Part shown: in pieces, positions 54,202 to 62,633 of the stretch
Position numbering within the stretch: the first letter of the stretch is position 1
Layout of the letters: every line of letters begins with the position of its first letter
From: Muribaculaceae bacterium
GTDB lineage: Bacteria; Bacteroidota; Bacteroidia; Bacteroidales; Muribaculaceae
Assembly (NCBI GenBank): GCA_029058745.1
Contig: JAIDXM010000109.1
Coordinates: forward strand, 1-62,888
Length of the DNA: 62,888 bases
Direction: 5' to 3'
Notes under the pieces: generated by a model
Told to the model about the DNA's origin: nothing
The model's database searches: none
What the model saw: the letters and a program-made list of their open reading frames with translations, nothing else
Program-made: the position numbers and the translations under genes

Positions 54202-57200
54202 TTTGCGGAGTTTTTATTAGAGTTGTCGTTCTTACGGTGCATCCATACATACATTATGGGAATGAGGAATGCATTGAGGATTGTAGATGAAATCAGACCG
54301 CCGAGAATCACAATGGCCATGGGGCTCTGAATCTCGTTGCCGGGAAGGTCGCCACGTGCGGCGAGGGGCACCAGCGCCAAGGCGGATGTAAGGGCTGTCA
54401 TAAGAATTGGATTGAGACGGTCGGTTGACCCTTCCATGACACATTTCATAACCGACATGCCCTTCTCCTTGCGCAACATGTTATAGCGCGAAATCAGTAG
54501 CATGCCGTTTCGGGTGGCGATGCCGAAGAGGGAGATGAATCCGATTATGGCCGGTATGCTCATTTCCCCCGATGTGAATCTCAACACGAGAACACCACCG
54601 ATGAGCGCGAAGGGAAGGTTGAGGAGCACCACACCACTCTCTACTGCATTACGGAACTGCATGAACAGCAGGAGGAAGATTATGACAATGCTGCCGAGAG
54701 AGGTGAGCAGAAGAATGCGGCTTGCCGCCTGTTCGCTCTCGAACTGTCCGCCGTATTCTATGTGGTAGCCCTGCGGCAATGTAATGTTGCTGCTTATACG
54801 CTGACGGATGTCATTGACCACGCTGCCGAGGTCGCGTCCGCTGGTATTTGCCGACACCACCACCTTGCGTGTCACGTTCTCTCTGTTTATGGCGTTCGGA
54901 CCGGAAGTGGAGACCACGTCTGCCACGTCAGAGAGAGGCACTTTCCCGCCATCGGCGGTGTCGATAAGCAACCGTCTGATATCCTCAATCGAGCCTCGGC
55001 AGCTCTCGGATGCCCTGACCACGAGTGAGAAGCTGAAGTTTCCCTCATAGATTTGTCCCACTTCCTCGCCTCCAAGCAATGTGGAGACATACTCGTTGAA
55101 TTTCGGCAGAGGTATGCCGAAACGGGCGAGCATTTCCGGCTTGGGTGTGATTTTGATTTCCGGGCGTTCAATCTGTTGCTCAACGTTGAGGTCGGCGATA
55201 CCCTCTACGGACTCAATCTCTTCCTTGATGCGGTTTCCCAGAGAGAACATGCGGTTGAGGTCATCTCCGAAAATCTTTATCGCGATGTTTGCCTGTGTCC
55301 CGCTTAGCATTGCGTCTATGCGGTGGCTGATTGGTTGCCCTATCTCGATTGACGCTCCGGGAATCTCCGACAGCTTGTGGCGAATCTCATCGAGGATTTC
55401 ACTTACGGGACGGTCATCGCGTTCAAATGGAGCCTCTATTTCAGAGACATTCACACCCAAGGCGTGCTCGTCAAGCTCTGCGCGTCCTGTTTTCCTGGCT
55501 ACAGTCTTTATTTCCGGGACAGACAGCAGGATTTGTTCTGCACGTTGTCCTATCCTGTCAGATTCCTCGAGAGATACTCCCGGAAGTGTGCTGACGTTGA
55601 TGGTGAACGATCCTTCGTTGAATGGGGGAAGGAAACTGCGTCCGAGGGTGAAGAACAGACCTACGGAAATTATGAACAGCACTCCGGTCGTTCCCGCCAC
55701 CAAAGATTTATGACACAGTGTCCATTTCAGGCATTTCCCGTAATATCGTTTGATCCAAGTGGTGATGAACGCCTCTTTCGGGATGCGGGAATCCTTATCG
55801 CCGCCGAGCAGATAGCTGCACAGCACCGGGGTGAGAGTAAGGGCCACGGCAGTGGATGCGAATAGGGCCACGATGAACGCTATACCCAGTGGGACGAGCA
55901 TTCTCCCCTCCATACCGCTGAGGAAAAACAGGGGTACGAAACTCGCCACAATGATTAGGGTAGAGTTGAGGATAGGCATTCTCACTTCACGCGATGCCTC
56001 ATAGACCACCCTTATCGACGGTTTGCGGAGCGATGGTTCCTTGAGGCGGTTTTCCCTTAGACGTTTCCAGACGTTCTCGACATCCACGATGGCGTCATCG
56101 ACGAGAGAACCGATGGCGATGGCCAGTCCTCCGAGACTCATGGTGTTGATGGTCATTCCCATCATGTGCAACACAAGCAGCGACACAAGCAGAGAGAGGG
56201 GGATTGTCACGAGAGAGATTACCGTGGTGCGCACATTTGCAAGGAAGAGGAAAAGAATTATTACCACAAACACAGCACCTTCCAGGAGGGAGTCGCTCAC
56301 ATTTTTTATAGAGCTTTCGATAAAGCTTGACTGTCGGAATATGTCGGTGGAGATATGTATTCCGGCGGGAAGGGTCTTCCCGACATCTGCAAGCGTGCTT
56401 TCCAGTTGCTCTGTGAGCTGTATGGTGCCGGCTCCAGGCTGTTTGGTGACAGTCAGCAGAACGGCGGGACTCCCTTTCTCGGAGGCGACACCGATTCTTG
56501 GCAGTTGTCCGCCGACTTTTATCTCGGCTATGTCGGCAAGCACCACCGGATTCCCGCCGACAGTCTTGACCGTAGATTTTGCGATGGCCTCTTCGATGTC
56601 GGGAGGCGCGGCTCCGCGTATGATATACTCGTTGCCATGACTGTAGGTGACACCCCCGCTTGCGTTGGCTCCAATCCCACGTGATGCGTCGAGCACTTCG
56701 GAGAGAGTCACTCCGTAATGGCGCATCTTGTCGGGATTCACGAGTATGCAGTATTCCTTGAGGTCTCCACCGATTACCGACACCTGCGACACCCCTTCCA
56801 CAGAGAGAAGGCGCGGGCGAATGGTGCGTTCGGCAATCGTGCGCAGTTCGAGCATCGGTATGCTGTCGGATGTCAGTCCTATAATCAGCAACTCGCCGAG
56901 GATGGAAGACTGCGGACCGAGTGTGGGCTGTCCCACATTTGAGGGTAGTTCTCCGGCAATCGCCGACAATTTCTCCGATACAATCTGACGGTCAGACAGA
57001 ATGTCGGTGCCCCAGTCGAATTCCACCCATACCACTGAGAAGCCCGTGGAAGACGCCGACCTCACGCGCCTCACTCCGGACGCGCCATTGACGGCTGTCT
57101 CTATCGGAAAAGTCACAAGCCTTTCCACTTCGTCCGGGGCCATGCCGTTTGCTTCGGTCATCACCACGACTGTAGGCGCGTTGAGGTCGGGAAACACATC

Positions 57201-57308
57201 GACCTCCGTTTTTTTCACTGCGAATATCCCGGCCACTATGAGTAGGACTGCTCCCACGAGCACCAAGAGCCGGTTGTGTAGAGAGAATTTTATTATCTTG
57301 TTGAGCAT
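54189..57308 (-). CDS. Heavy-metal efflux RND pump (CzcA/CusA family)
   Basis: A 1039-residue inner-membrane pump with the RND layout of 12 helices and two large periplasmic loops. The start LNKIIKFSLHNRLLVL, WGTDILSDRQIVSEKL, and the helix 4 motif AIAIGSLVDDAIVDVENVW identify the metal-efflux subgroup; the Asp and Glu there carry protons. The motif is closer in layout to CusA than to CzcA, so the metal cannot be assigned. It lies 10 bases after the adaptor gene. Confidence 0.9.
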   Translation of the reverse strand: MLNKIIKFSLHNRLLVLVGAVLLIVAGIFAVKKTEVDVFPDLNAPTVVVMTEANGMAPDEVERLVTFPIETAVNGASGVRRVRSASSTGFSVVWVEFDWGTDILSDRQIVSEKLSAIAGELPSNVGQPTLGPQSSILGELLIIGLTSDSIPMLELRTIAERTIRPRLLSVEGVSQVSVIGGDLKEYCILVNPDKMRHYGVTLSEVLDASRGIGANASGGVTYSHGNEYIIRGAAPPDIEEAIAKSTVKTVGGNPVVLADIAEIKVGGQLPRIGVASEKGSPAVLLTVTKQPGAGTIQLTEQLESTLADVGKTLPAGIHISTDIFRQSSFIESSIKNVSDSLLEGAVFVVIILFLFLANVRTTVISLVTIPLSLLVSLLVLHMMGMTINTMSLGGLAIAIGSLVDDAIVDVENVWKRLRENRLKEPSLRKPSIRVVYEASREVRMPILNSTLIIVASFVPLFFLSGMEGRMLVPLGIAFIVALFASTAVALTLTPVLCSYLLGGDKDSRIPKEAFITTWIKRYYGKCLKWTLCHKSLVAGTTGVLFIISVGLFFTLGRSFLPPFNEGSFTINVSTLPGVSLEESDRIGQRAEQILLSVPEIKTVARKTGRAELDEHALGVNVSEIEAPFERDDRPVSEILDEIRHKLSEIPGASIEIGQPISHRIDAMLSGTQANIAIKIFGDDLNRMFSLGNRIKEEIESVEGIADLNVEQQIERPEIKITPKPEMLARFGIPLPKFNEYVSTLLGGEEVGQIYEGNFSFSLVVRASESCRGSIEDIRRLLIDTADGGKVPLSDVADVVSTSGPNAINRENVTRKVVVSANTSGRDLGSVVNDIRQRISSNITLPQGYHIEYGGQFESEQAASRILLLTSLGSIVIIFLLLFMQFRNAVESGVVLLNLPFALIGGVLVLRFTSGEMSIPAIIGFISLFGIATRNGMLLISRYNMLRKEKGMSVMKCVMEGSTDRLNPILMTALTSALALVPLAARGDLPGNEIQSPMAIVILGGLISSTILNAFLIPIMYVWMHRKNDNSNKNSAKCTE

Positions 57309-57318
57309 GATGCCAGTG

Positions 57319-58482
57319 TCAGTGATTGTGATTGTGTGCGGGGATTGAAGATGCCACCGATGCGAGTTTCACCTGTATGGCACCCTCGGCGACGATATTG
57401 TCGCCCGCGTTAAGTCCGCTTTTGATTTCAATGTATTCTCCGTCGGAGTCGCCTGTCGTGACTTCCTGCTTACGGTAATGTATGTCGTCTTCCCTGATAA
57501 ACACCGAGAAGATTCCCTGTTCCTCAACCAAGGCTGATACGGGCACTGAAATCACGTTGTCGCGAGAGCCGGTTATGAGATATATCTCAGCATAGCATCC
57601 GGGCATGACACCGCCGGTGTTGATAAACTCGAATGTGACAGGGATGAACGGAGATGTTGCTGTGGCAGACGTCCCCGCCGACACAAGTCTTCCGTCGAGA
57701 ACGGAAATGTCGTATATATTGTCGGAATATGACGGCCTGAATTTTGCCGATACAATCTTGCCGACCGAGAGATAGTCCCTCTCTGCCACTTCCGCTCTAA
57801 GGTAGAGGTTGCGGTTTTGTGCGATTGTCATCAGTGGCTGGCCCACTTCCACATAGTCGCCGTCTTTCACGTTGCATTCTTTCACGAATCCTCCGGAGGG
57901 AGCTGAGATTTTGATTCCTCGTGGCGAGATGTCGGCCACAGCCTCATATGCGAGTTCTGCCCTGTCGAATTCGGCTTTTGCCGCGAGGTATTCCTTTTCT
58001 GTTATGATTTTATCGGCTATGAGTTTCTCTGCCCTTTCGAGTTCTGTCTTTGCGTTGCTGTATGCAATCCTGGCGCGGGTTGAGATGTCGCCGTCAGCGA
58101 GCGATGCGGTGCTGATGTTGAAGAGCGGGGAGCCTTTGGCAATCTGGGAGCCGTCGGTGAAACGTCGGCTGAGGGACACTACCCCTGCCACGGTAGCCAC
58201 TATTGTGGATTCATCGCCAGATGCCGCAAGCACCTTACCTCCGGTTTTGAGCACTCCATGAAACTTCCCCGGAGTGATTGTCACGGTCTTTATCCCATAC
58301 TCTTCGGCTTTGTCGGCAGGGATTACTATCTCGTCGGCATTGTGGGTGCCATCCTTGCCATCGTCGCCATGGCTGATGCCGGCGGTGGCTTGTGTCTCAT
58401 CGCTGTCGTGGTTATGCCCCTGATGTCCGCAGGCGGCAAACGACAGGAGTGCGGATGTCATTAAGAATATGATTGATTTCAT
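57319..58482 (-). CDS. RND periplasmic adaptor lipoprotein, His-rich (CzcB/CusB type)
   Basis: Start at Met 58480-58482 (387 residues); a longer frame begins with a TTG in the operator. The N-terminus is a lipoprotein signal (Cys18 in SFAACGHQGHNHD) followed by a His-rich stretch; a second His cluster, HNHNH, ends the protein. Both suggest handling of Zn, Co, Ni or Cu. The body has the barrel-sandwich hybrid (VVSLSRRFTDGSQIAKGSPLF, then SGGFVKECNVKDGDYVEVGQPL), a helical hairpin between, and a beta-barrel domain. It links pump and outer-membrane tunnel. Confidence 0.88.
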   Translation of the reverse strand: MKSIIFLMTSALLSFAACGHQGHNHDSDETQATAGISHGDDGKDGTHNADEIVIPADKAEEYGIKTVTITPGKFHGVLKTGGKVLAASGDESTIVATVAGVVSLSRRFTDGSQIAKGSPLFNISTASLADGDISTRARIAYSNAKTELERAEKLIADKIITEKEYLAAKAEFDRAELAYEAVADISPRGIKISAPSGGFVKECNVKDGDYVEVGQPLMTIAQNRNLYLRAEVAERDYLSVGKIVSAKFRPSYSDNIYDISVLDGRLVSAGTSATATSPFIPVTFEFINTGGVMPGCYAEIYLITGSRDNVISVPVSALVEEQGIFSVFIREDDIHYRKQEVTTGDSDGEYIEIKSGLNAGDNIVAEGAIQVKLASVASSIPAHNHNH

Positions 58483-58518
58483 TGATGCGGAATTATGAAA
58501 TTTTTTTGCATTATTCCG

Positions 58519-58526
58519 CAAAGTTA
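58519..58526 (-). promoter_or_regulatory. -7 element of the metal efflux operon
   Basis: TAACTTTG on the minus strand, matching TAnnTTTG. The start would lie near 58512, 30 bases before the adaptor ATG. The operator candidate at 58539-58553 begins 13 bases upstream and covers where the -33 element should be. Confidence 0.55.
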
Positions 58527-58538
58527 TAACATGACGAC

Positions 58539-58553
58539 TGCAACCCGGTTGCA
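58539..58553. promoter_or_regulatory. Candidate Fur-family operator (7-1-7 palindrome)
   Basis: TGCAACC-C-GGTTGCA is a perfect 7-1-7 inverted repeat placed across the expected -33 region of the efflux promoter and 18 bases from the end of the Fur-like gene. Fur-family boxes often have 7-1-7 symmetry, though the usual A/T-rich core differs. A 13-of-15 copy lies upstream of the regulator gene at 59079. Confidence 0.5.
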
Positions 58554-58570
58554 AGTTGGAGGTTGCCGTG

Positions 58571-58987
58571 TCAGATGCGTGAGCATTCGGGACAGAATCC
58601 CTTCACCATATAGTTCACCGAATGTGGAGTGAATCCTGCCGGCAGAGGTACGGATGGGGCCGGGATGTCTTCGAGGCAGAACACCTTGTGGCACCTCTCG
58701 CAATAGAAATGGGCATGCATATCGGAGTCAGCCTCATGAGAGTGGTCGCCGTTGCAGGTCTCATATCGGGTTATGCCGCGTCCATCCTCCACGGCATGCA
58801 CCGCACCATGTTCAAGCAGAAGTGTCAGCACACGCGATATGCTCGACTTGTCGAGAGTGTCGAGTATTGAATCGAGATCCATCAGGCTGAGAGGCCGGTC
58901 GCTCTTGAGAATCTCCCTGAGCACGAGTATCCTGTTGGATGTGGGTTTTATTCCCGACTTTTCCAAGATATTTTCGATGTGGTTCAT
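58571..58987 (-). CDS. Fur-family metal-responsive regulator
   Basis: Start at Met 58985-58987 (138 residues); the longer frame would begin inside the -7 box. Residues 1-75 form the winged helix (KPTSNRILVLREIL, SISRVLTLLLEHGAVHAV). The dimerisation half has HAHFYCERC (His91, His93, Cys96, Cys99) and KGFCPECS (Cys132, Cys135), a structural zinc site, plus DHSHEADSDMH as likely sensing ligands. Zur, Fur and PerR cannot be separated by eye. Its place directly upstream of the RND efflux operon suggests that it senses the exported metal. Confidence 0.88.
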   Translation of the reverse strand: MNHIENILEKSGIKPTSNRILVLREILKSDRPLSLMDLDSILDTLDKSSISRVLTLLLEHGAVHAVEDGRGITRYETCNGDHSHEADSDMHAHFYCERCHKVFCLEDIPAPSVPLPAGFTPHSVNYMVKGFCPECSRI

Positions 58988-59011
58988 TTCTGTTGACGTT
59001 CTAAGAAGTGG

Positions 59012-59042
59012 CAAATTTACGATTTATATATGTAAACAACAA
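59012..59042 (-). promoter_or_regulatory. Promoter of the Fur-like gene
   Basis: Minus strand TTG (59042-59040), 20 bases, TAAATTTG (59019-59012). The predicted start near 59005 lies 18 bases before the chosen ATG at 58987. Confidence 0.6.
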
Positions 59043-59078
59043 TAGGAACGCTTCCGGTTTTTGCGGTAAGGTGTTTTT

Positions 59079-59093
59079 CGCCACCCGGTTGCA
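59079..59093. promoter_or_regulatory. Second, imperfect copy of the Fur-family operator candidate
   Basis: CGCCACC-C-GGTTGCA matches the 58539 palindrome at 13 of 15 positions, with the right arm identical. It lies about 75 bases upstream of the predicted start of the Fur-like gene. Confidence 0.35.
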
Positions 59094-59111
59094 TTTTCGT
59101 GGGAATTATAA

Positions 59112-59142
59112 AGGGTGTACCATATTTCTTATGATACACCCT
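59112..59142 (-). terminator. Terminator of tex
   Basis: AGGGTGTA (59112-59119) pairs with TACACCCT (59135-59142), extended by CAT/ATG after one mismatch. On the minus strand the stem is followed by TTATAATT. It is 23 bases beyond the tex stop. Confidence 0.6.
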
Positions 59143-59164
59143 CATGTGACGGCAGGGGATGGAA

Positions 59165-61309
59165 TCAGTCGATAAGAGAGAGTGAGATTCGTCGGCGTGT
59201 ATTGTCTATGTCAATAATCTTTGCCTCAATCCGTTGTCCGAGTCTCAGCACATCGCTGACAGAGCTTACCCTCTTTTTTGAAATCTTGGAGATATGCAGG
59301 AGCCCGTTTTCCTTAATCCCGAGGTCAACGAAAGCCCCGAATGCCGTGATGTTGTTGACGACTCCCGGCAATGTCATGCCTACAGAGAGTTGCTCGAAAC
59401 TTCCCACACCCGGCACGAACGCGTCGGAATTGTCGTCGGTTCTCGGATCACGTCCCGGTTTGCGTAGTTCGGAGATGATGTCGGCCATTGTTTCCAGACC
59501 GCCCACACCCTTTTCGGCGAGGGCATTTATGTCGATACGGTCGAGAAGGTCACCGTTTGCCGGCAATTCTGACGGAGAGACTCCGATTTGCTCCGCCATG
59601 CTCTTCACGATGTGATAACTCTCAGGATGTATGCCGGTATTGTCGAGCGGTTCCTTTCCCCTTGGCACGCGCAGGAATCCGGCGGCAAGCTCAAAGGCTT
59701 TCTCTCCCAGCCTCGGCACTTTCTTCAGTTCTTTCCTGGTGGCGAAGTCACCGTTTGCCATTCTGTATGCCACGATATTGGCGGCCAGTGAAGGTCCTAT
59801 TCCGGAGACGTATGACAGGAGGCGTTCCGAGGCTGTGTTCACATCCACCCCTACGGCGTTGACACAGCTCATCACGGTATAGTCGAGGGCTTCCTTGAGG
59901 CGGGTCTGGTCAACATCATGCTGGTATTGCCCGACACCGATGGATTTGGGGTCGATTTTCACCAGTTCCGCGAGTGGGTCTATAAGCCTGCGCCCGATGG
60001 ATATGGCACCGCGTACTGTCACATCCTTGTCCGGGAATTCCTTACGTGCTATGTCGGAAGCGGAATATACGGAGGCTCCGTTCTCGCTCACGATAAAAAG
60101 ACGTGATGGCTCTACAATCCTGTAGTCTTTGATGAATTTCTCAGTCTCACGCGAGGCGGTGCCGTTGCCGAGAGCAATAGCATCGAGCCGATGGCGGCTG
60201 ATTATTTTTTTCAGGGCAGATGCCGCTCCTTCAGTGTCCGCTTTTGGAGGCACGGGATATATCACAGTGTCATCGAGCAGATTCCCTTGACTGTCCAATG
60301 CGACAACCTTACATCCTGTGCGAAATCCGGGGTCGAGCGCGAGTATCCTCAATCCTTTAAGTGGAGAAGCGAGAAGGAGTTGCCTGAGGTTTTGCGAGAA
60401 TATGTCGATGGCCACGCGGTCGGCTTCCTCCTTCAAATCCGAGGAGACCTCGTTCTCGACAGAAGGACGGAGCAGACGCCGGGAAGCGTCGCAGACGGCG
60501 TTTCCGATTATCTCGGCTGCCTGTCGGCTTGCGTGGGATGGGATGAACGCACGGCACAGCGAGTCGTCGAGCTTATCGGACTCATCGCCGAGAGAGTATT
60601 TCACTTTCAGGAATCCTTCCCGCTCCGCTCTTCTCAATGCAAGGTATTGATGAGACGGAAGATGACGGAGATTCCTGGAGAAACCGCCATATTGGGAGAA
60701 AGGTGACGCTGCGAGCTCCTCCTCTTTCCCTTTTGCCACAGAGCATTCCACAGATGCGGCGCGCCGGAATGTGTTTCTGGTTATGTTGCGCAGTCTTGTG
60801 GATTCGGAAGCCCATTCTGCTATTATGTCGGCGGCGCCTGCGAGGGCCTCCTCCTCATCCTTGACATCGTTTTTCCCGGTGAATCTTGAGGCTGATGAAA
60901 GGCAGTCCGTGGTTTTCCCGGCCATTATGATTCTGGCGAGAGGTTCGAGACCCTTTTCACGCGCAATAGTGGCCCGGGTGCGTTTCTTAGGTTTGTATGG
61001 CGCGTATATATCCTCCACTTCCGTGAGTGTGGTGGCATTGTCGAGAAGTTCCCTTATCTTAGGAGTCATTCCTCCGGCGTTTCCGATAGCTTCGGCCACA
61101 AAGTCTTTTCTTGCCATCAGGTCTTTGACTGTCTTTAGCATTGCCTCGATTTCCCGAATCGCCACTTCATCGAGCGAACCGGTACGTTCCTTACGGTAAC
61201 GGCTTATAAAAGGCACCGTGGCGCCCTCTTCGAGGAGTTCGGCGGTGGCGGTGACGGCTTTTACACTCAGGTTCAGACGACGGGCCACCTCTTTGCATAT
61301 GTTTTCCAT
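59165..61309 (-). CDS. tex: Tex-family S1 RNA-binding transcription accessory protein
   Basis: Start at Met 61307-61309 (714 residues), giving the usual MENICKEVARRLNL; another Met lies seven codons upstream. Family blocks in order: EGATVPFISRYRKERTGSLDE near the start, YKPKKRTRATIAREKGLEPLA, the YqgF/RNase H-like part (RILALDPGFRTGCKVVALD), helix-hairpin-helix segments (VNTASERLLSYVSGIGPSLAANI), and a C-terminal S1 domain (TLPGVVNNITAFGAFVDLG to RRRISLSLID). It binds nucleic acid and affects transcription; the exact role in this phylum is unclear. Confidence 0.93.
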   Translation of the reverse strand: MENICKEVARRLNLSVKAVTATAELLEEGATVPFISRYRKERTGSLDEVAIREIEAMLKTVKDLMARKDFVAEAIGNAGGMTPKIRELLDNATTLTEVEDIYAPYKPKKRTRATIAREKGLEPLARIIMAGKTTDCLSSASRFTGKNDVKDEEEALAGAADIIAEWASESTRLRNITRNTFRRAASVECSVAKGKEEELAASPFSQYGGFSRNLRHLPSHQYLALRRAEREGFLKVKYSLGDESDKLDDSLCRAFIPSHASRQAAEIIGNAVCDASRRLLRPSVENEVSSDLKEEADRVAIDIFSQNLRQLLLASPLKGLRILALDPGFRTGCKVVALDSQGNLLDDTVIYPVPPKADTEGAASALKKIISRHRLDAIALGNGTASRETEKFIKDYRIVEPSRLFIVSENGASVYSASDIARKEFPDKDVTVRGAISIGRRLIDPLAELVKIDPKSIGVGQYQHDVDQTRLKEALDYTVMSCVNAVGVDVNTASERLLSYVSGIGPSLAANIVAYRMANGDFATRKELKKVPRLGEKAFELAAGFLRVPRGKEPLDNTGIHPESYHIVKSMAEQIGVSPSELPANGDLLDRIDINALAEKGVGGLETMADIISELRKPGRDPRTDDNSDAFVPGVGSFEQLSVGMTLPGVVNNITAFGAFVDLGIKENGLLHISKISKKRVSSVSDVLRLGQRIEAKIIDIDNTRRRISLSLID

Positions 61310-61331
61310 TCTTGTTTGTTGATGTTGCATT

Positions 61332-61370
61332 ACGGGCGCCGTTCTCCGGTAAAGGGGGAACGGCGCCCGT
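61332..61370. terminator. Hairpin between purC and tex
   Basis: The 13-bp arms ACGGGCGCCGTTC (61332-61344) and its complement (61358-61370) lie 37 bases beyond the purC stop and just before the tex start. No T run follows, so termination is likely only partial. Confidence 0.5.
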
Positions 61371-61406
61371 TGTTGGATATTCCGGGTTATGACCTCAGGC
61401 TCAGTA

Positions 61407-62357
61407 TTATTTCAGCGACAGAAGACTTGCCGATACGTTTCGGTAGATTCTATAAGTGAGGTCGCTTTCATCAGCTTTTACGAATTTCTGTCCGGTGATG
61501 TGCTCAAACAGCTCGATATATCTTTCCGAAACACTCTGGATGAACTCTGGACTCATCTGAGGCACAGTCTGCCCCTCTTTACCCATAAACCCGTTGTCGA
61601 TAAGCCACTGGCGCACGAACTCCTTGCTGAGCTGGCGCTGAGCCTCCCCCTTTTCGAAGCGTTCCTGATATCCTTCCGCATAGAAATAGCGAGAGGAGTC
61701 GGGGGTGTGGATTTCATCGATGAGAATCACTTTGCCGTCGCGAAGACCGAACTCATATTTCGTGTCAACGAGAATAAGCCCTTTCTCTTTCGCCATTTCG
61801 GTTCCGAGAGCGAAGAGTTTACGGGTGTATTCCTCCATTACCTTGTAGTGTTCCTCGCTAACGAGACCTTGGGCTATTATCTCCTCGCGGGAGATGTTCT
61901 CGTCATGTCCTTCCGCAGCTTTTGTCGTGGGAGTGATGATGGGTTCAGGGAATCGCTCGTTCTCACGCATGCCGTCAGGAAGTTTCACGCCGCAGAGTTC
62001 GCGGCAACCATTCTGGTATTCACGCCATGCGCTTCCTGTGAGGTATCCACGGATAATCATCTCTACGGGGAATGACTCGGCTTTCACGCCTACAGTCACC
62101 ATAGGGTCGGGCACAGCGAGTTTCCAGTTGGGTACAATCTCAGCCGAGGCATCAAGGAAGTATGCCGCAATCTGGTTGAGCACTTGACCTTTGTAAGGGA
62201 TGCCCTCAGGTAGAATTACATCGAAAGCGGAAATACGGTCTGTGGCGATCATCACCATCATGTCGTTGTCGATAGTATAAACGTCGCGAACCTTGCCGTG
62301 GTATTCGGCGGTCTGTCCCGGGAAGTCAAATGAAGTCTTGACCAAAGTTGTTGCCAT
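61407..62357 (-). CDS. purC: Phosphoribosylaminoimidazole-succinocarboxamide synthase
   Basis: Start at Met 62355-62357 (316 residues, [14 protein letters not shown]); a longer frame overlaps the -7 box. It joins aspartate to CAIR with ATP in purine synthesis. Motifs: YHGKVRDVY and [22 protein letters not shown] near the N-terminus, VRGYLTGS-like [44 protein letters not shown] split over residues about 200-230. The length is that of the longer Bacteroidetes and fungal-like form rather than the 237-residue E. coli form. Confidence 0.95.
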   Translation of the reverse strand: MATTLVKTSFDFPGQTAEYHGKVRDVYTIDNDMMVMIATDRISAFDVILPEGIPYKGQVLNQIAAYFLDASAEIVPNWKLAVPDPMVTVGVKAESFPVEMIIRGYLTGSAWREYQNGCRELCGVKLPDGMRENERFPEPIITPTTKAAEGHDENISREEIIAQGLVSEEHYKVMEEYTRKLFALGTEMAKEKGLILVDTKYEFGLRDGKVILIDEIHTPDSSRYFYAEGYQERFEKGEAQRQLSKEFVRQWLIDNGFMGKEGQTVPQMSPEFIQSVSERYIELFEHITGQKFVKADESDLTYRIYRNVSASLLSLK

Positions 62358-62381
62358 CTTGTATTGTTTTGATTCAGATTG

Positions 62382-62415
62382 CAAATTTACTCAAATTTCC
62401 TGACATATCTATCAA
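62382..62415 (-). promoter_or_regulatory. Promoter of purC
   Basis: Minus strand TTG (62415-62413), 23 bases, TAAATTTG (62389-62382). The start would be near 62375, leaving an 18-base leader with no room for a riboswitch. Confidence 0.5.
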
Positions 62416-62433
62416 TTCCCCTGAAAATTGTAA

Positions 62434-62601
62434 CGGAATCCACTATCTTTCGCCACCATAATGCTTACGCTTGATGTCGGCCTTTACATAACAAGCAAGA
62501 TATTAGGGCACAAGAATATAGCTACTGTGCAGATATGCGCAAAAATCATCGACCAAAAGAAAGGCGATGCTGTAAATCGTGTGGATGAGATTTTCAAATA
62601 A
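62434..62601 (+). pseudogene. Remnant of a tyrosine recombinase C-terminus, catalytic Tyr replaced by Cys
   Basis: An in-frame stretch after a stop at 62431-62433 reads SFATIMLTLDVGLYITSKIL, then GHKNIATVQICAKI, ending at TAA 62599-62601. It aligns with the integrase core (RHTFAT, then SKMLGHTNIKTTQIYAKI) of Bacteroidetes tyrosine recombinases, but the Arg-His before FAT is lost and the nucleophile Tyr of QIYAKI is Cys here. Nothing upstream supplies the rest of the protein; purC's promoter occupies that DNA. It is a dead end-piece of a former integrative element. Confidence 0.7.
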
Positions 62602-62633
62602 TTGGAAGCGATTCTTATCATTTTGAATTGCCG

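Noticed and set aside
58483..58554. Longer N-terminus of the efflux adaptor from TTG 58554
   Set aside because: It would be encoded across the operator and -7 box; the Met at 58482 gives a lipoprotein signal.
62357..62400. Purine riboswitch before purC
   Set aside because: The predicted leader is only about 18 bases, too short for any aptamer.
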